Of a stretch of DNA of 8,207 nt, positions 1 to 6,677 are shown in pieces. The DNA comes from an uncultured Dyadobacter sp. (GTDB taxonomy: Bacteria > Bacteroidota > Bacteroidia > Cytophagales > Spirosomataceae). How positions within the stretch are numbered: position 1 is the stretch's first letter; each line of letters begins with the position of its first letter. Location: positions 1 to 8,207 of the forward strand of contig CAMLNK010000139.1 in assembly GCA_946481035.1 (NCBI GenBank). Direction: 5' to 3'. Below the pieces are notes generated by a model, which was given only the letters and a program-made list of their open reading frames with translations, made no database searches and was not told the origin of the DNA. The position numbers and the translations under genes were made by a program.

Positions 1-112
1 TGAATGAGTGAATGATTGAATGAGTGAATGATTGAATGAGTGAATGATTGAATGATTGAATGACTGAATGATTGAATGAGTGAATGACTGAATGACTGAA
101 TGACTGAATAGG
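1..112. repeat. Tandem array of 8-bp unit TGAATGAN
   Basis: Thirteen consecutive copies of TGAATGAN fill bases 1-104, followed by a decayed copy (TGAATAGG, 105-112). The first seven bases are invariant in all thirteen. The eighth reads G,T,G,T,G,T,T,C,T,G,C,C,C and is never A. The array also has higher-order structure: bases 1-48 are three perfect copies of a 16-bp unit (TGAATGAGTGAATGAT), and bases 81-104 are three perfect copies of TGAATGAC. It begins at the first base of the window, so its left end is not seen. TGA recurs every four bases, so all three forward frames are closed and the array cannot be coding on this strand. The function is unknown; an intergenic satellite subject to replication slippage is the simplest reading. 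Confidence 0.95.
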
Positions 113-123
113 TCAATTATAAA

Positions 124-158
124 GCATATGGCTTAGAGCTTAAAGCTTACAGCCTATT
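124..158. repeat. Degenerate 7-bp tandem repeat (GCTTANA-like)
   Basis: Heptads run in register: GCATATG (124-130), GCTTAGA (131-137), GCTTAAA (138-144), GCTTACA (145-151) and GCCTATT (152-158). The three central copies differ only at the sixth base (G, A, C); the flanking copies are decayed. The array ends 11 bases before the isomerase start codon, so it lies in the 5' leader or promoter region of that gene. It is unrelated in sequence and period to the octamer array just upstream. No clear promoter consensus or Shine-Dalgarno sequence is visible in the 57 bases between the octamer array and the start codon. Confidence 0.7.
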
Positions 159-169
159 GCCCTTAATCC

Positions 170-1639
170 ATGAACATGAAAGGAAGTATCGGAGTCATTA
201 TTGGTAACAGGGATTTCTTTCCGGACCGGCTGGTGGCCGAGGCGCGGGTGGAGATCGTTGATTTGCTTAAAAAAATGAATATCAATGGGATTATGCTCGA
301 TACCGAGGCTACCAAGCTCGGAGGCGTCGAGACGTTCCAGGATGCGCAGAAATGTGCCGCGTTGTTCCGGGCGCATCGGGATGAGATCATCGGCGTGCTG
401 GTGGTTCTGCCCAATTTCGGTGACGAGCGCGGCATTGCCGAGACATTGAAACTGGCTGACCTGAATGTGCCCGTTCTGGTTCAAGGTTACCCCGACGATC
501 TGGATAAGCTGGACGTAGCCCGCCGTCGCGATTCGTGGTGTGGGAAGATTTCGGCCTGCAATAACCTGTATCAATTTGGAATAAAATACACTCTTACGAC
601 GAAGCATGTCGTGCATCCGACCGATCCTTCATTTGTCAAAGATCTGAACGATTTCGTAGCCGTGTGCCGGGTGACCAAAGGATTGCGCAATGTGCGCATC
701 GGTGCCATCGGCGCGCGTCCGGGCGGATTCAATACCGTGCGTTACAGCGAGAAAATCTTGCAGCGGAACGGTATCTCGGTGGTTACCGTCGATTTGTCGG
801 AGATTTTGGGGAATGCCAATAAGCTCACGGCCCAGGATTCGAAAGTGAAGGAGCGTTTGGATAAAATCGTCTCCTATGCCTCCCGGGGGCGTACGCCGGA
901 CGAGGCATTGATCCAGATGGCAAAACTGGACGTGGTTTTGAATGATTTCATCGAAGCAAATGCATTGGACGCAACGGCCATTCAGTGCTGGACGTCGGTG
1001 CAGCAGAATTATGGCTGCAATGTGTGCACGAGCATGAGCATTATGAGCGAAAATATGATGCCTAGCGGCTGTGAGGTGGATGTGACGGGTACATTAAGTA
1101 TGTATGCGCTGCAACTGGCTTCGGGTTCGCCGAGCGCGCTGGTGGATTGGAATAACAATTACGCCAACGACGATAACAAATGCGTGCTCTTCCACTGCGG
1201 GAACTGGGCAAAATCGTTTTTGCCGGATATCGAAATCGCGACAGCGCCGATCCTCGGCACGTCGGTGGGAGAGGAGAATACCTGGGGCGCACTGGCCGGT
1301 CGCACACCCGCGATGCCGCTCACATACGGGCGCATCAGCACAGACGACCCGCGCGGCGTGATGAAGGCGTATATAGGCGAGGGCCGGTTGACGGACGATA
1401 CGCTGAAAACCTTCGGTAACCGTGCCGTTGCCGAGATCCCGAACCTGCAAAGCCTGATGCAATACATCTGCCGCAATGGTTTCGAACACCACGTGGTGAT
1501 GAATGCGTCGAAAACGGCGGGCATATTAAAAGAAGCATTGGGGAATTACATGGGCTGGGAAGTGCAGGTGTTCGACGAACCGGCTCAGCAGCCCTACGCT
1601 ACCCGCGTGCCCGACCGCGAACTGGTTTCGCAGAACTAA
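170..1639 (+). CDS. L-fucose/L-arabinose isomerase-family sugar isomerase
   Basis: A predicted cytoplasmic, metal-dependent aldose-ketose isomerase of 489 residues. The N-terminal half is Rossmann-like (IGVIIGNRDFFPDR at 7-20; VLVVLPNFGDERG around 76-88), with a Cys-containing stretch (DSWCGKISACNNL, 121-133) typical of the family. Likely metal or catalytic residues are Glu302 in PSGCEVDVTG, Asp326 in LVDWNN, His342 in FHCGN and His440/His441 in GFEHHVVM, matching the Glu/Asp/His triad known for FucI and AraA folds. It is shorter than E. coli FucI (about 590 residues) and close to AraA (about 500), but I see no AraA-specific overall match, so the substrate is open. The start could be Met1 (170) or Met3 (176); no clear ribosome-binding site decides between them. 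It is the first gene of the cluster, 48 bases before the transketolase N subunit. The family call is firm; the substrate is not known. Confidence 0.85.
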   Translation: MNMKGSIGVIIGNRDFFPDRLVAEARVEIVDLLKKMNINGIMLDTEATKLGGVETFQDAQKCAALFRAHRDEIIGVLVVLPNFGDERGIAETLKLADLNVPVLVQGYPDDLDKLDVARRRDSWCGKISACNNLYQFGIKYTLTTKHVVHPTDPSFVKDLNDFVAVCRVTKGLRNVRIGAIGARPGGFNTVRYSEKILQRNGISVVTVDLSEILGNANKLTAQDSKVKERLDKIVSYASRGRTPDEALIQMAKLDVVLNDFIEANALDATAIQCWTSVQQNYGCNVCTSMSIMSENMMPSGCEVDVTGTLSMYALQLASGSPSALVDWNNNYANDDNKCVLFHCGNWAKSFLPDIEIATAPILGTSVGEENTWGALAGRTPAMPLTYGRISTDDPRGVMKAYIGEGRLTDDTLKTFGNRAVAEIPNLQSLMQYICRNGFEHHVVMNASKTAGILKEALGNYMGWEVQVFDEPAQQPYATRVPDRELVSQN

Positions 1640-1687
1640 CCCTGAACTATCGGAAAAATTACGGATACCGGTCGGAAGGCCGGACTA

Positions 1688-2527
1688 ATGCTAAGAGTCA
1701 TGTCGGAAAAGGAGCTGGCGCAGAAATCGGTGGAGTACCGCAAGAAAATACTCAAATATATCTACCAGGCCAAAGCGGGCCATACCGGCGGGAGCTTGTC
1801 GTGTATCGATATTTTGAATGTGCTCTACAACCATACGATGAATGTCGGCCCCGACAGTTTCGACTCGCCCGACCGCGACCGGTATATTCAGAGCAAAGGG
1901 CACACCGTGGAGGCATTGTATGTGGTACTCGCCTCGCGAGGCTTCTTTCCGGAAGCCGATTTGGAAACGCTTTGCAAGTACCAGTCGCATTACATCGGCC
2001 ACCCAACGCGCAAGGTGCATGGCGTGGAGCAGAATACCGGCGCATTGGGCCATGGGCTTTCGCTGAGCGTGGGTACCGCCATTGCCGGCAAGCTCGACAA
2101 GCGCGATTACCGCGTTTTCACTGTCCTCGGCGACGGTGAGCTGCCCGAAGGTTCCAACTGGGAAGCCGCATTGTCGGCCTCACATTACAAGCTGGATAAC
2201 CTCTGCGCCATTTTGGATAAAAACACCCTGCAAATCAGCGGCCCTACCAGTGCCGTTTGCAATACCGACCCTGTCGACGAGAAATTCAAGGCATTCGGCT
2301 GGGCGGTGCGGCATGTCGACGGGCATAATATCGGCGAACTGACGGCGGCATTCGATGCACTGCCATTTGAAAAAGACAAGCCGAGCCTCATTATCGCGCA
2401 CACCGTGAAGGGTAAGGGGGTGAGTTATATGGAAAATCAATTGAAATGGCACCACGGCGTACCCGATCCCAAGCAGTATGCCGATGCAATACAGGAACTG
2501 GACCTTTTGGAAGAGACACTTGCCTGA
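1688..2527 (+). CDS. Transketolase, N-terminal (TPP-binding) subunit
   Basis: This 279-residue protein equals the N-terminal third to half of a classical transketolase (about 660 residues). It supplies the diphosphate- and metal-binding half of the thiamine diphosphate site. Landmarks in order are AGHTGGSLS (30-38), SKGH (69-72), TGALGHGLSLSVG (117-129), the TPP motif starting GDG at 148-150 with Asn157 and ending near DKN (177-179), HTVKGKG (238-244) and HHG (255-257). The complete enzyme moves a two-carbon glycolaldehyde unit from a ketose phosphate to an aldose phosphate. The C-terminal half is encoded immediately downstream, so the natural split is functional and not a truncation. A GGAAGG at 1675-1680 precedes the ATG at 1688 by seven bases; Met5 (1700) is an alternative start. 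Split pairs occur as general transketolases and as pathway-specific ones, for example apulose-4-phosphate transketolase AptA/AptB. Which applies here cannot be told from sequence alone. Confidence 0.93.
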   Translation: MLRVMSEKELAQKSVEYRKKILKYIYQAKAGHTGGSLSCIDILNVLYNHTMNVGPDSFDSPDRDRYIQSKGHTVEALYVVLASRGFFPEADLETLCKYQSHYIGHPTRKVHGVEQNTGALGHGLSLSVGTAIAGKLDKRDYRVFTVLGDGELPEGSNWEAALSASHYKLDNLCAILDKNTLQISGPTSAVCNTDPVDEKFKAFGWAVRHVDGHNIGELTAAFDALPFEKDKPSLIIAHTVKGKGVSYMENQLKWHHGVPDPKQYADAIQELDLLEETLA

Positions 2528-2550
2528 GCCATTCGCGGAAACCTGACATG

Positions 2551-2560
2551 AATTTAAATT
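2551..2560. repeat. AATTTAAATT palindrome between transketolase subunits
   Basis: This is a perfect 10-bp AT palindrome in the 42-base gap between the two transketolase genes, nine bases before the GTG start of the second. It may be only an AT-rich, unstructured leader that helps initiation. The length is short enough to be chance. Confidence 0.3.
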
Positions 2561-2569
2561 GAAGAAATA

Positions 2570-3532
2570 GTGGATGCGACTATCGAGAACATTGCCGTAA
2601 GCCAGCGTGCCAACCTGGAAGTTTTCTCAGGCACATTGCAGCACCTCGCCCAAACCGACCGGGACATTATCGTGGTAACGAGCGATTCGCGCGGCTCCGG
2701 GAAGCTGGTGCCGTTCGGGCAGAAGTTTCCGGAGCAAATCATCGAGGTGGGCATTGCCGAACAAAATCTGGTCGGTGTTGCGGCCGGGCTGGCTTCGGCG
2801 GGCAAGAAGGTCTTTGCGGTTTCTCCGGCCTGCTTTCTGACGGCGCGGGCATTGGAGCAGATCAAAAACGATGTGGCGTATTCCGACAACCCGGTGAAGC
2901 TGATCGGTATCAGCGCCGGTGTGAGCTACGGTGCATTGGGCTCCACGCACCACAGTTTGCACGATTTCGCGGTTTTAAGAACCATTAATAACCTCATTGT
3001 TGTAGCCCCGGCAGATAATTTCGAAACCGAACAGGCCATTTTGCTGGCTGCCGAAAGCGATATTCCGGTGTACATCCGTTTTGGCAAGAAGGCAATGCCA
3101 CTGCTTTCCGAGGATGAAAAGACTTTCGAATTCGGAAAAGGACGCATTGTACGCGAGGGAAGCGACGTTACGATCATCGGCACAGGTGAAACCGTAGCGC
3201 CTGCATTACTGGCCGCCGAAAAGCTCGAACAGGAGCACAATATCTCGGCCAAGGTGGTGAGCATGCACACGATCAAACCCCTGGATTACGATCTTTTGCA
3301 AAATATCGCGGCTTCCGGCCAGCCCATTGTTACGGTGGAAGAGCATAGCGTTTACGGTGGCCTGGGTGAGGCCTGCGCTTCGTTTTTGATCCAGCATGAC
3401 TTTCATAACCGGTTCAAGATCATGGGTATTCCCGACGAATACACGGTCACCGGCTCCCAAACGGAGATTTTCAATCATTACGGTATTTCAGAAGGCGGCA
3501 TCGCAGCCGCGGCACTTGGCCTCGTCAGGTAA
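2570..3532 (+). CDS. Transketolase, C-terminal subunit
   Basis: This 320-residue partner of the upstream subunit comprises the pyrimidine-binding domain (about 10-180) and the transketolase C-terminal domain (about 190-310). The Glu that activates thiamine diphosphate is Glu64 in EVGIAEQNLVGVAAGLA (59-75). Further family marks are THHSLHD (126-132), the PADN turn (147-150), IIGTGE (202-207), SMHTIKPLD (231-239) and EEHSVYGGLGE (257-267). The only usable start in this frame is the GTG at 2570; the nearby ATG at 2574 is out of frame, and the ATG at 2548 opens only four codons before TGA. A GAAGAAA stretch (2561-2567) may act as a weak ribosome-binding site. Co-transcription with the N subunit is expected, since both halves are needed for one active site at their interface. 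The protein is probably a cytoplasmic heterotetramer, as known for such pairs. Confidence 0.93.
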   Translation: MDATIENIAVSQRANLEVFSGTLQHLAQTDRDIIVVTSDSRGSGKLVPFGQKFPEQIIEVGIAEQNLVGVAAGLASAGKKVFAVSPACFLTARALEQIKNDVAYSDNPVKLIGISAGVSYGALGSTHHSLHDFAVLRTINNLIVVAPADNFETEQAILLAAESDIPVYIRFGKKAMPLLSEDEKTFEFGKGRIVREGSDVTIIGTGETVAPALLAAEKLEQEHNISAKVVSMHTIKPLDYDLLQNIAASGQPIVTVEEHSVYGGLGEACASFLIQHDFHNRFKIMGIPDEYTVTGSQTEIFNHYGISEGGIAAAALGLVR

Positions 3533-3619
3533 GCGGCTGGTCGTGTAGGTGTAAACGAGCGGTTAATTAGTCGTTGTAAAATCAGGTATTTTTCAAATAG
3601 GGTTATTTGGTCAAAATTT
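3533..3619 (+). other. 87-base intergenic gap, largest inside the cluster
   Basis: This is the widest internal gap, separating the cytoplasmic enzymes from the exported and transport genes. It turns AT-rich in its second half (3561-3619). It contains TATTTTTC (3587-3594), one base from the Bacteroidota -7 consensus TAnnTTTG, but no TTG lies at the expected -33 distance. No hairpin followed by a T-run is visible, so there is no supported terminator. A separate promoter for the downstream genes is possible but unproven. Confidence 0.3.
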
Positions 3620-5047
3620 ATGAAACTGATAAGACAAATGTTCTGTGGTGCCGCATTGCTTCTTGCGGGGGTATCCGCACCGGGCTTCGTGCGCGCACAA
3701 GAGGCTCCTGCCATGCCCAAACACCGCGTGCTGGTGCTCACAGACATTGAGAATGAGCCGGACGATACCCAATCGATGATCCGGTTTTTGACCTATTCCA
3801 ATCAGTGGGATATCGAGGGCCTCGTTGCCACGACTTCCATTCACCAGCAAAAACGCGTTGCGCCCGAAAAGATCAAGCAACTCATTGAAGCTTACCGGAA
3901 AGTACGTCCTAACCTGCTTTTGCACGAAAAAGGCTACCCGGAAGCAGATTATTTAATAAGCATTACCAAAAGCGCCTATCCCGATTTCGGCCTCAATGCA
4001 GTGGGTAAGGGCAAAGATTCGGAAGGTTCGGAATGGATTATCAAAGTAGTGGATAAAAAGGACGACCGTCCGGTATGGATTCCCGTTTGGGGGGGCGCTA
4101 ACTGCCTTGCCCAGGCGCTTTGGAAAGTGAAAATGACCCGTTCGCCCGAGGATGTGCGGAAATTTGTTTCCAAAATCAGAATGTATACCATTTCGGACCA
4201 GGACGATACCGGCCCGTGGATCCGTAAAAATTTTCCCGATGTTTTTTATGTGGGCAGTCCGGGTTACCATGCGGCCGGTGCCTACCATTATGCCACCTGG
4301 TCGGGCATCAGCGGCGACAAGTTTCACGGCCGTTTTGTGGGCGCCAATTTTGAAATCGTAGATAATCCCTGGCTCGACGAGCACGTGCGCAGCCACGGTC
4401 CGATGGGGAAGGAATATCCGTTCACCAAATTCCTCATGGAAGGCGATACCCCGTCGTTTTTAGGATTGGTTAATAATGGCTTAAATGATCCCGACTATCC
4501 AGAAAATGGCGGCAGGGGCCGTCGGTACGAGCTCTACACCCCACCCACACACAAAAAATTCAATGAACCCCAAACCCCCCCGATCTATACCGACGCCATG
4601 GACGAAGTGAAGGGCATCGACGGCGCCTACCATACCAGCAACAAGGCCACATTATGGCGCTGGCGGGAAGCGTTCCAGCACGATTTCGCGGCGCGGATGG
4701 ACTGGACGATCAAACCTTACAAAGAGGCTAATCACCCGCCGAAAGCTGTCGTGAAAGGCGGCGCGCGCATTAATGCGAAAGTGGGTGAAACGGTGCTGTT
4801 GAGCGCGGAAGGTTCGCAGGACCCCGACGGCAATGGATTGGCCTACGAATGGATATACTATCCCGAGCCGGGCAGCTATAATATCAAAGAATCCATCGGT
4901 ATTAAGGATATAAAAGCTGCTCAGACGTCTTTTGTGGCTCCAAAGGTGGAAAAGCCGGAGACCATTCACGTGGTACTGGCCGTCACCGATAACGGTTCGC
5001 CTGCGCTTACACGTTACCAGCGCGTGATCGTGACCGTGTACCCCTAG
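3620..5047 (+). CDS. Secreted DUF1593 (Sde182-type) nucleoside-hydrolase-like protein
   Basis: A 475-residue exported protein. The signal peptide has Lys/Arg at 2-5, a hydrophobic core (about 8-19) and a probable cleavage after VRA (26); there is no lipobox, so it should be free in the periplasm or secreted. Residues about 35-300 form a nucleoside-hydrolase-like domain. [11 protein letters not shown] (41-51) resembles the Asp-rich calcium/ribose-binding DTDxxxDD motif of nucleoside hydrolases, with Asp42, Asp48 and Asp49, and [12 protein letters not shown] (156-167) matches their second conserved strand-loop. Residues about 370-475 form an Ig/cadherin-like beta domain ([13 protein letters not shown], 399-411), as in the Sde_0182 C-terminal module. 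The enzymatic activity of this family is poorly established; hydrolysis of an N- or O-glycosidic bond is an inference from the fold. The position just before a ribose-type importer suggests it liberates the imported sugar. The gene contains G7 (4089-4095) and C7 (4575-4581) runs. Confidence 0.85.
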   Translation: MKLIRQMFCGAALLLAGVSAPGFVRAQEAPAMPKHRVLVLTDIENEPDDTQSMIRFLTYSNQWDIEGLVATTSIHQQKRVAPEKIKQLIEAYRKVRPNLLLHEKGYPEADYLISITKSAYPDFGLNAVGKGKDSEGSEWIIKVVDKKDDRPVWIPVWGGANCLAQALWKVKMTRSPEDVRKFVSKIRMYTISDQDDTGPWIRKNFPDVFYVGSPGYHAAGAYHYATWSGISGDKFHGRFVGANFEIVDNPWLDEHVRSHGPMGKEYPFTKFLMEGDTPSFLGLVNNGLNDPDYPENGGRGRRYELYTPPTHKKFNEPQTPPIYTDAMDEVKGIDGAYHTSNKATLWRWREAFQHDFAARMDWTIKPYKEANHPPKAVVKGGARINAKVGETVLLSAEGSQDPDGNGLAYEWIYYPEPGSYNIKESIGIKDIKAAQTSFVAPKVEKPETIHVVLAVTDNGSPALTRYQRVIVTVYP

Positions 5048-5060
5048 CGGATGCCCTTGC

Positions 5061-5086
5061 CAGGCGCCCTTAGCAGGCGCCCGCCT
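5061..5086 (+). repeat. GC-rich direct/inverted repeat in leader of binding-protein gene
   Basis: CAGGCGCCC occurs at 5061-5069 and again at 5074-5082, a 13-base direct repeat. Its core GGCGCC is self-complementary, so 5063-5068 can pair with 5076-5081 as a 6-bp all-GC stem with a 7-base loop. An alternative pairing is AGGCG (5062-5066) with CGCCT (5082-5086). No T-run follows, so an intrinsic terminator is unlikely. An mRNA-stabilising or processing hairpin ahead of the highly demanded binding protein is a plausible role. Confidence 0.45.
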
Positions 5087-5100
5087 AAACCCATTGAAGC

Positions 5101-6057
5101 ATGAAAATTAGCATACATTATCGGATAGCGCTTTTTTGCCTCCTTTTCGGGCTTGGATTTACAGGTTGTAAAACAAAACAATCCAAAGACGAGCCCAAAA
5201 AGATCGCGATCGTCGTCTCGACGCTCAATAACCCGTGGTTCGTTTTCCTTGCCCAAAAAGCTGAGGCAAAAGCGAAGGAACTGGGCTACGAATCCAAGAT
5301 TTTTGATTCCCAAAACAATACCGCGCAGGAAACCGACCATTTCGACAATGCGATCGCGTCGGGTTATGACGCCATTCTGTTCAATCCTACCGACGCCGAC
5401 GGCTCCATCGTGAATGTGAAGAATGCGGTGGCGGCTGGGGTGCCGGTGTTTTGTATGGATAGGGAAGTGAATGCGAATGGTGCGGCTACTTCGCAGATTT
5501 TGTCCGACAGCTACTCCGGCTGTGTGGCGATCGGCAAATATTTCGTCGAGACATTGAATAAAAAAGGCAAGTACGTCGAGATCCTCGGGATGGTGGGCGA
5601 TAACAATACCTGGAACCGCTCGAAGGGCTTTCATAGCGTGGTGGATTTTTACCCGGGTTTGAGAATGGTGGCCCAGCAAAGCGCCGACTTCGACCGTAAC
5701 AAGGCCATGGAAGTCATGGAATCCATCCTGCAAGCACATCCGGATATCGACGGTGTGTTTTGCGGGAACGATGCCATGGCCATGGGCGCTTACCAGGCTT
5801 TGGTAGCTTCCGGGAAGGCCGACCGCGTGAAAGTATTCGGCTTCGATGGCGCCGAGGATGTCGTGAAATCCATTCAGGACGGAAAAATACTGGCTACCGG
5901 AATGCAGTTCCCCGAAGTAATGGCGCAAACCGCGGCCACATTTGCCGACGAGTATTTCAAAGGCAAACGTGATTTCCCTGGCAAAATGCCGGTGGCAGTG
6001 GAACTGGTGAAGAAGGATAATGTCGAAAACTATGCCGCTTACGGCGAAAAAGAATAG
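5101..6057 (+). CDS. rbsB: RbsB-like sugar ABC transporter substrate-binding lipoprotein
   Basis: A periplasmic binding protein of 318 residues, type I (RbsB/LacI) fold. The N-terminus has a hydrophobic segment (9-21) and a lipobox FTGC with Cys23, so it is predicted to be a lipoprotein. The acidic residues linked to surface export in Bacteroidota do not follow the Cys (KTKQ), which fits retention facing the periplasm. Aligned from memory with E. coli RbsB, the ribose-contacting residues are conserved: Ser40 (S9), Asn44 (N13), Phe47 (F16), Asn95 (N64), Asp120-Arg121 (D89-R90), Arg173 (R141), Phe197 (F164), Asn223 (N190), Asp249 (D215) and Gln269 (Q235). Phe15 is replaced by Trp46. The ligand is therefore probably ribose or a closely related pentose or ketohexose. 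The stop is separated from the DUF2291 start by two bases, and the ATPase follows. The family call is near certain; the ligand is an inference. Confidence 0.93.
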   Translation: MKISIHYRIALFCLLFGLGFTGCKTKQSKDEPKKIAIVVSTLNNPWFVFLAQKAEAKAKELGYESKIFDSQNNTAQETDHFDNAIASGYDAILFNPTDADGSIVNVKNAVAAGVPVFCMDREVNANGAATSQILSDSYSGCVAIGKYFVETLNKKGKYVEILGMVGDNNTWNRSKGFHSVVDFYPGLRMVAQQSADFDRNKAMEVMESILQAHPDIDGVFCGNDAMAMGAYQALVASGKADRVKVFGFDGAEDVVKSIQDGKILATGMQFPEVMAQTAATFADEYFKGKRDFPGKMPVAVELVKKDNVENYAAYGEKE

Positions 6058-6059
6058 CT

Positions 6060-6677
6060 ATGCCCAAACCGATCCGATACCTGCTTTACGTGGCGGTGAT
6101 TGCATTACTGGCTTATAATTCGGTGTATTTCAAAAAGCTGGATGAAGTGAAGGCCGGTACCGCGGCATTCGATGCTGCGGGTTATGCCAAAGATTTCTGG
6201 GAGAAAAAGCTGACGCCCGGCCTCTCCAAAGCCGTCGACCTGAGCGCATTGGCCACACTTTTGAAAACCGATAAAGAGAAAGCGTTCAGCACGCATTCGC
6301 ATGCGCTCGGCATTGGTAACATCCGATATTTTCTCGTAAAAGGCGAAGGCATTGTGAGCGACGTGAACGAGAATGAGGTGAAGGTGGAAATGGGAGATCG
6401 GGAGGTACGCATCGCAACAGAGTACATTTTCGGTAATGCGGTGCGCGATGCTTCCGGGGCGATCGATATCAATGCATTTACCAATTCGATGGATTTCAAT
6501 AATGTATCGGCTGAGATCAATAAGCTGATCCGCGAAAAGGTGGTGCCGCCATTTAAATCCAGAGTAAAAAAAGGCGACCGAGTGACATTCCACGGCGCTA
6601 TCGAACTGAACCGCGAGCATTTGCAGGTGAATGATATGGAAATCATTCCGGTAAGTCTCCAAATCGAAAAACCATGA
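6060..6677 (+). CDS. DUF2291 membrane-anchored protein of sugar ABC locus
   Basis: A 205-residue protein recognised as DUF2291 by its overall sequence and by its place between RbsB- and RbsA-type genes, where this family is often found. Residues 6-20 (RYLLYVAVIALLAYN) form one N-terminal hydrophobic segment with a basic residue before it. No Cys is present in the segment, so this is an uncleaved anchor and not the lipoprotein form described for some homologues. The rest should be periplasmic; it contains a conserved-looking HALGIGNIRYFLVKGEG stretch (81-97) and a probable small beta domain with KGDRVTFHGAIELN (171-184). No catalytic motif is visible and the molecular role is unknown; an accessory subunit of the importer is the best guess. 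It starts two bases after the binding-protein stop and ends overlapping the ATPase start (ATGA), which points to translational coupling. An A7 run lies at 6566-6572. Confidence 0.8.
   Translation: MPKPIRYLLYVAVIALLAYNSVYFKKLDEVKAGTAAFDAAGYAKDFWEKKLTPGLSKAVDLSALATLLKTDKEKAFSTHSHALGIGNIRYFLVKGEGIVSDVNENEVKVEMGDREVRIATEYIFGNAVRDASGAIDINAFTNSMDFNNVSAEINKLIREKVVPPFKSRVKKGDRVTFHGAIELNREHLQVNDMEIIPVSLQIEKP

Noticed and set aside
1..112. CRISPR array
   Set aside because: The unit is only 8 bp and contiguous, with no unique spacers; it is a simple tandem repeat.
2548..2562. Four-codon leader peptide before the transketolase C subunit
   Set aside because: ATG AAT TTA AAT TGA is too short and featureless to support as a gene; it is consistent with chance in an AT-rich gap.
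170..3532. Sulfoquinovose sulfo-transketolase locus
   Set aside because: That route also uses a split transketolase, but none of its other recognisable partners is present, and the importer and isomerase types here point to a plain pentose-like sugar.
3587..3594. Bacteroidota-type promoter (TATTTTTC as a -7 box)
   Set aside because: It differs from TAnnTTTG at the last base, and no TTG sits about 19-21 bases upstream, so I do not call a promoter.
5044..5928. 294-codon open frame on the minus strand
   Set aside because: It lies wholly opposite the RbsB gene, and its product is rich in His, Arg and Ile with no recognisable domain. The + strand frame has a lipobox and the full family pattern. 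The antisense frame stays open because of codon periodicity.
6566..6572. Programmed -1 frameshift at A7 in the DUF2291 gene, possibly fusing to the ATPase frame
   Set aside because: The heptamer is in the correct phase (A AAA AAA) and the -1 frame is that of the ATPase, but that frame meets TGA at 6632-6634 before the ATPase start. No fusion can result and no stimulatory structure is evident.
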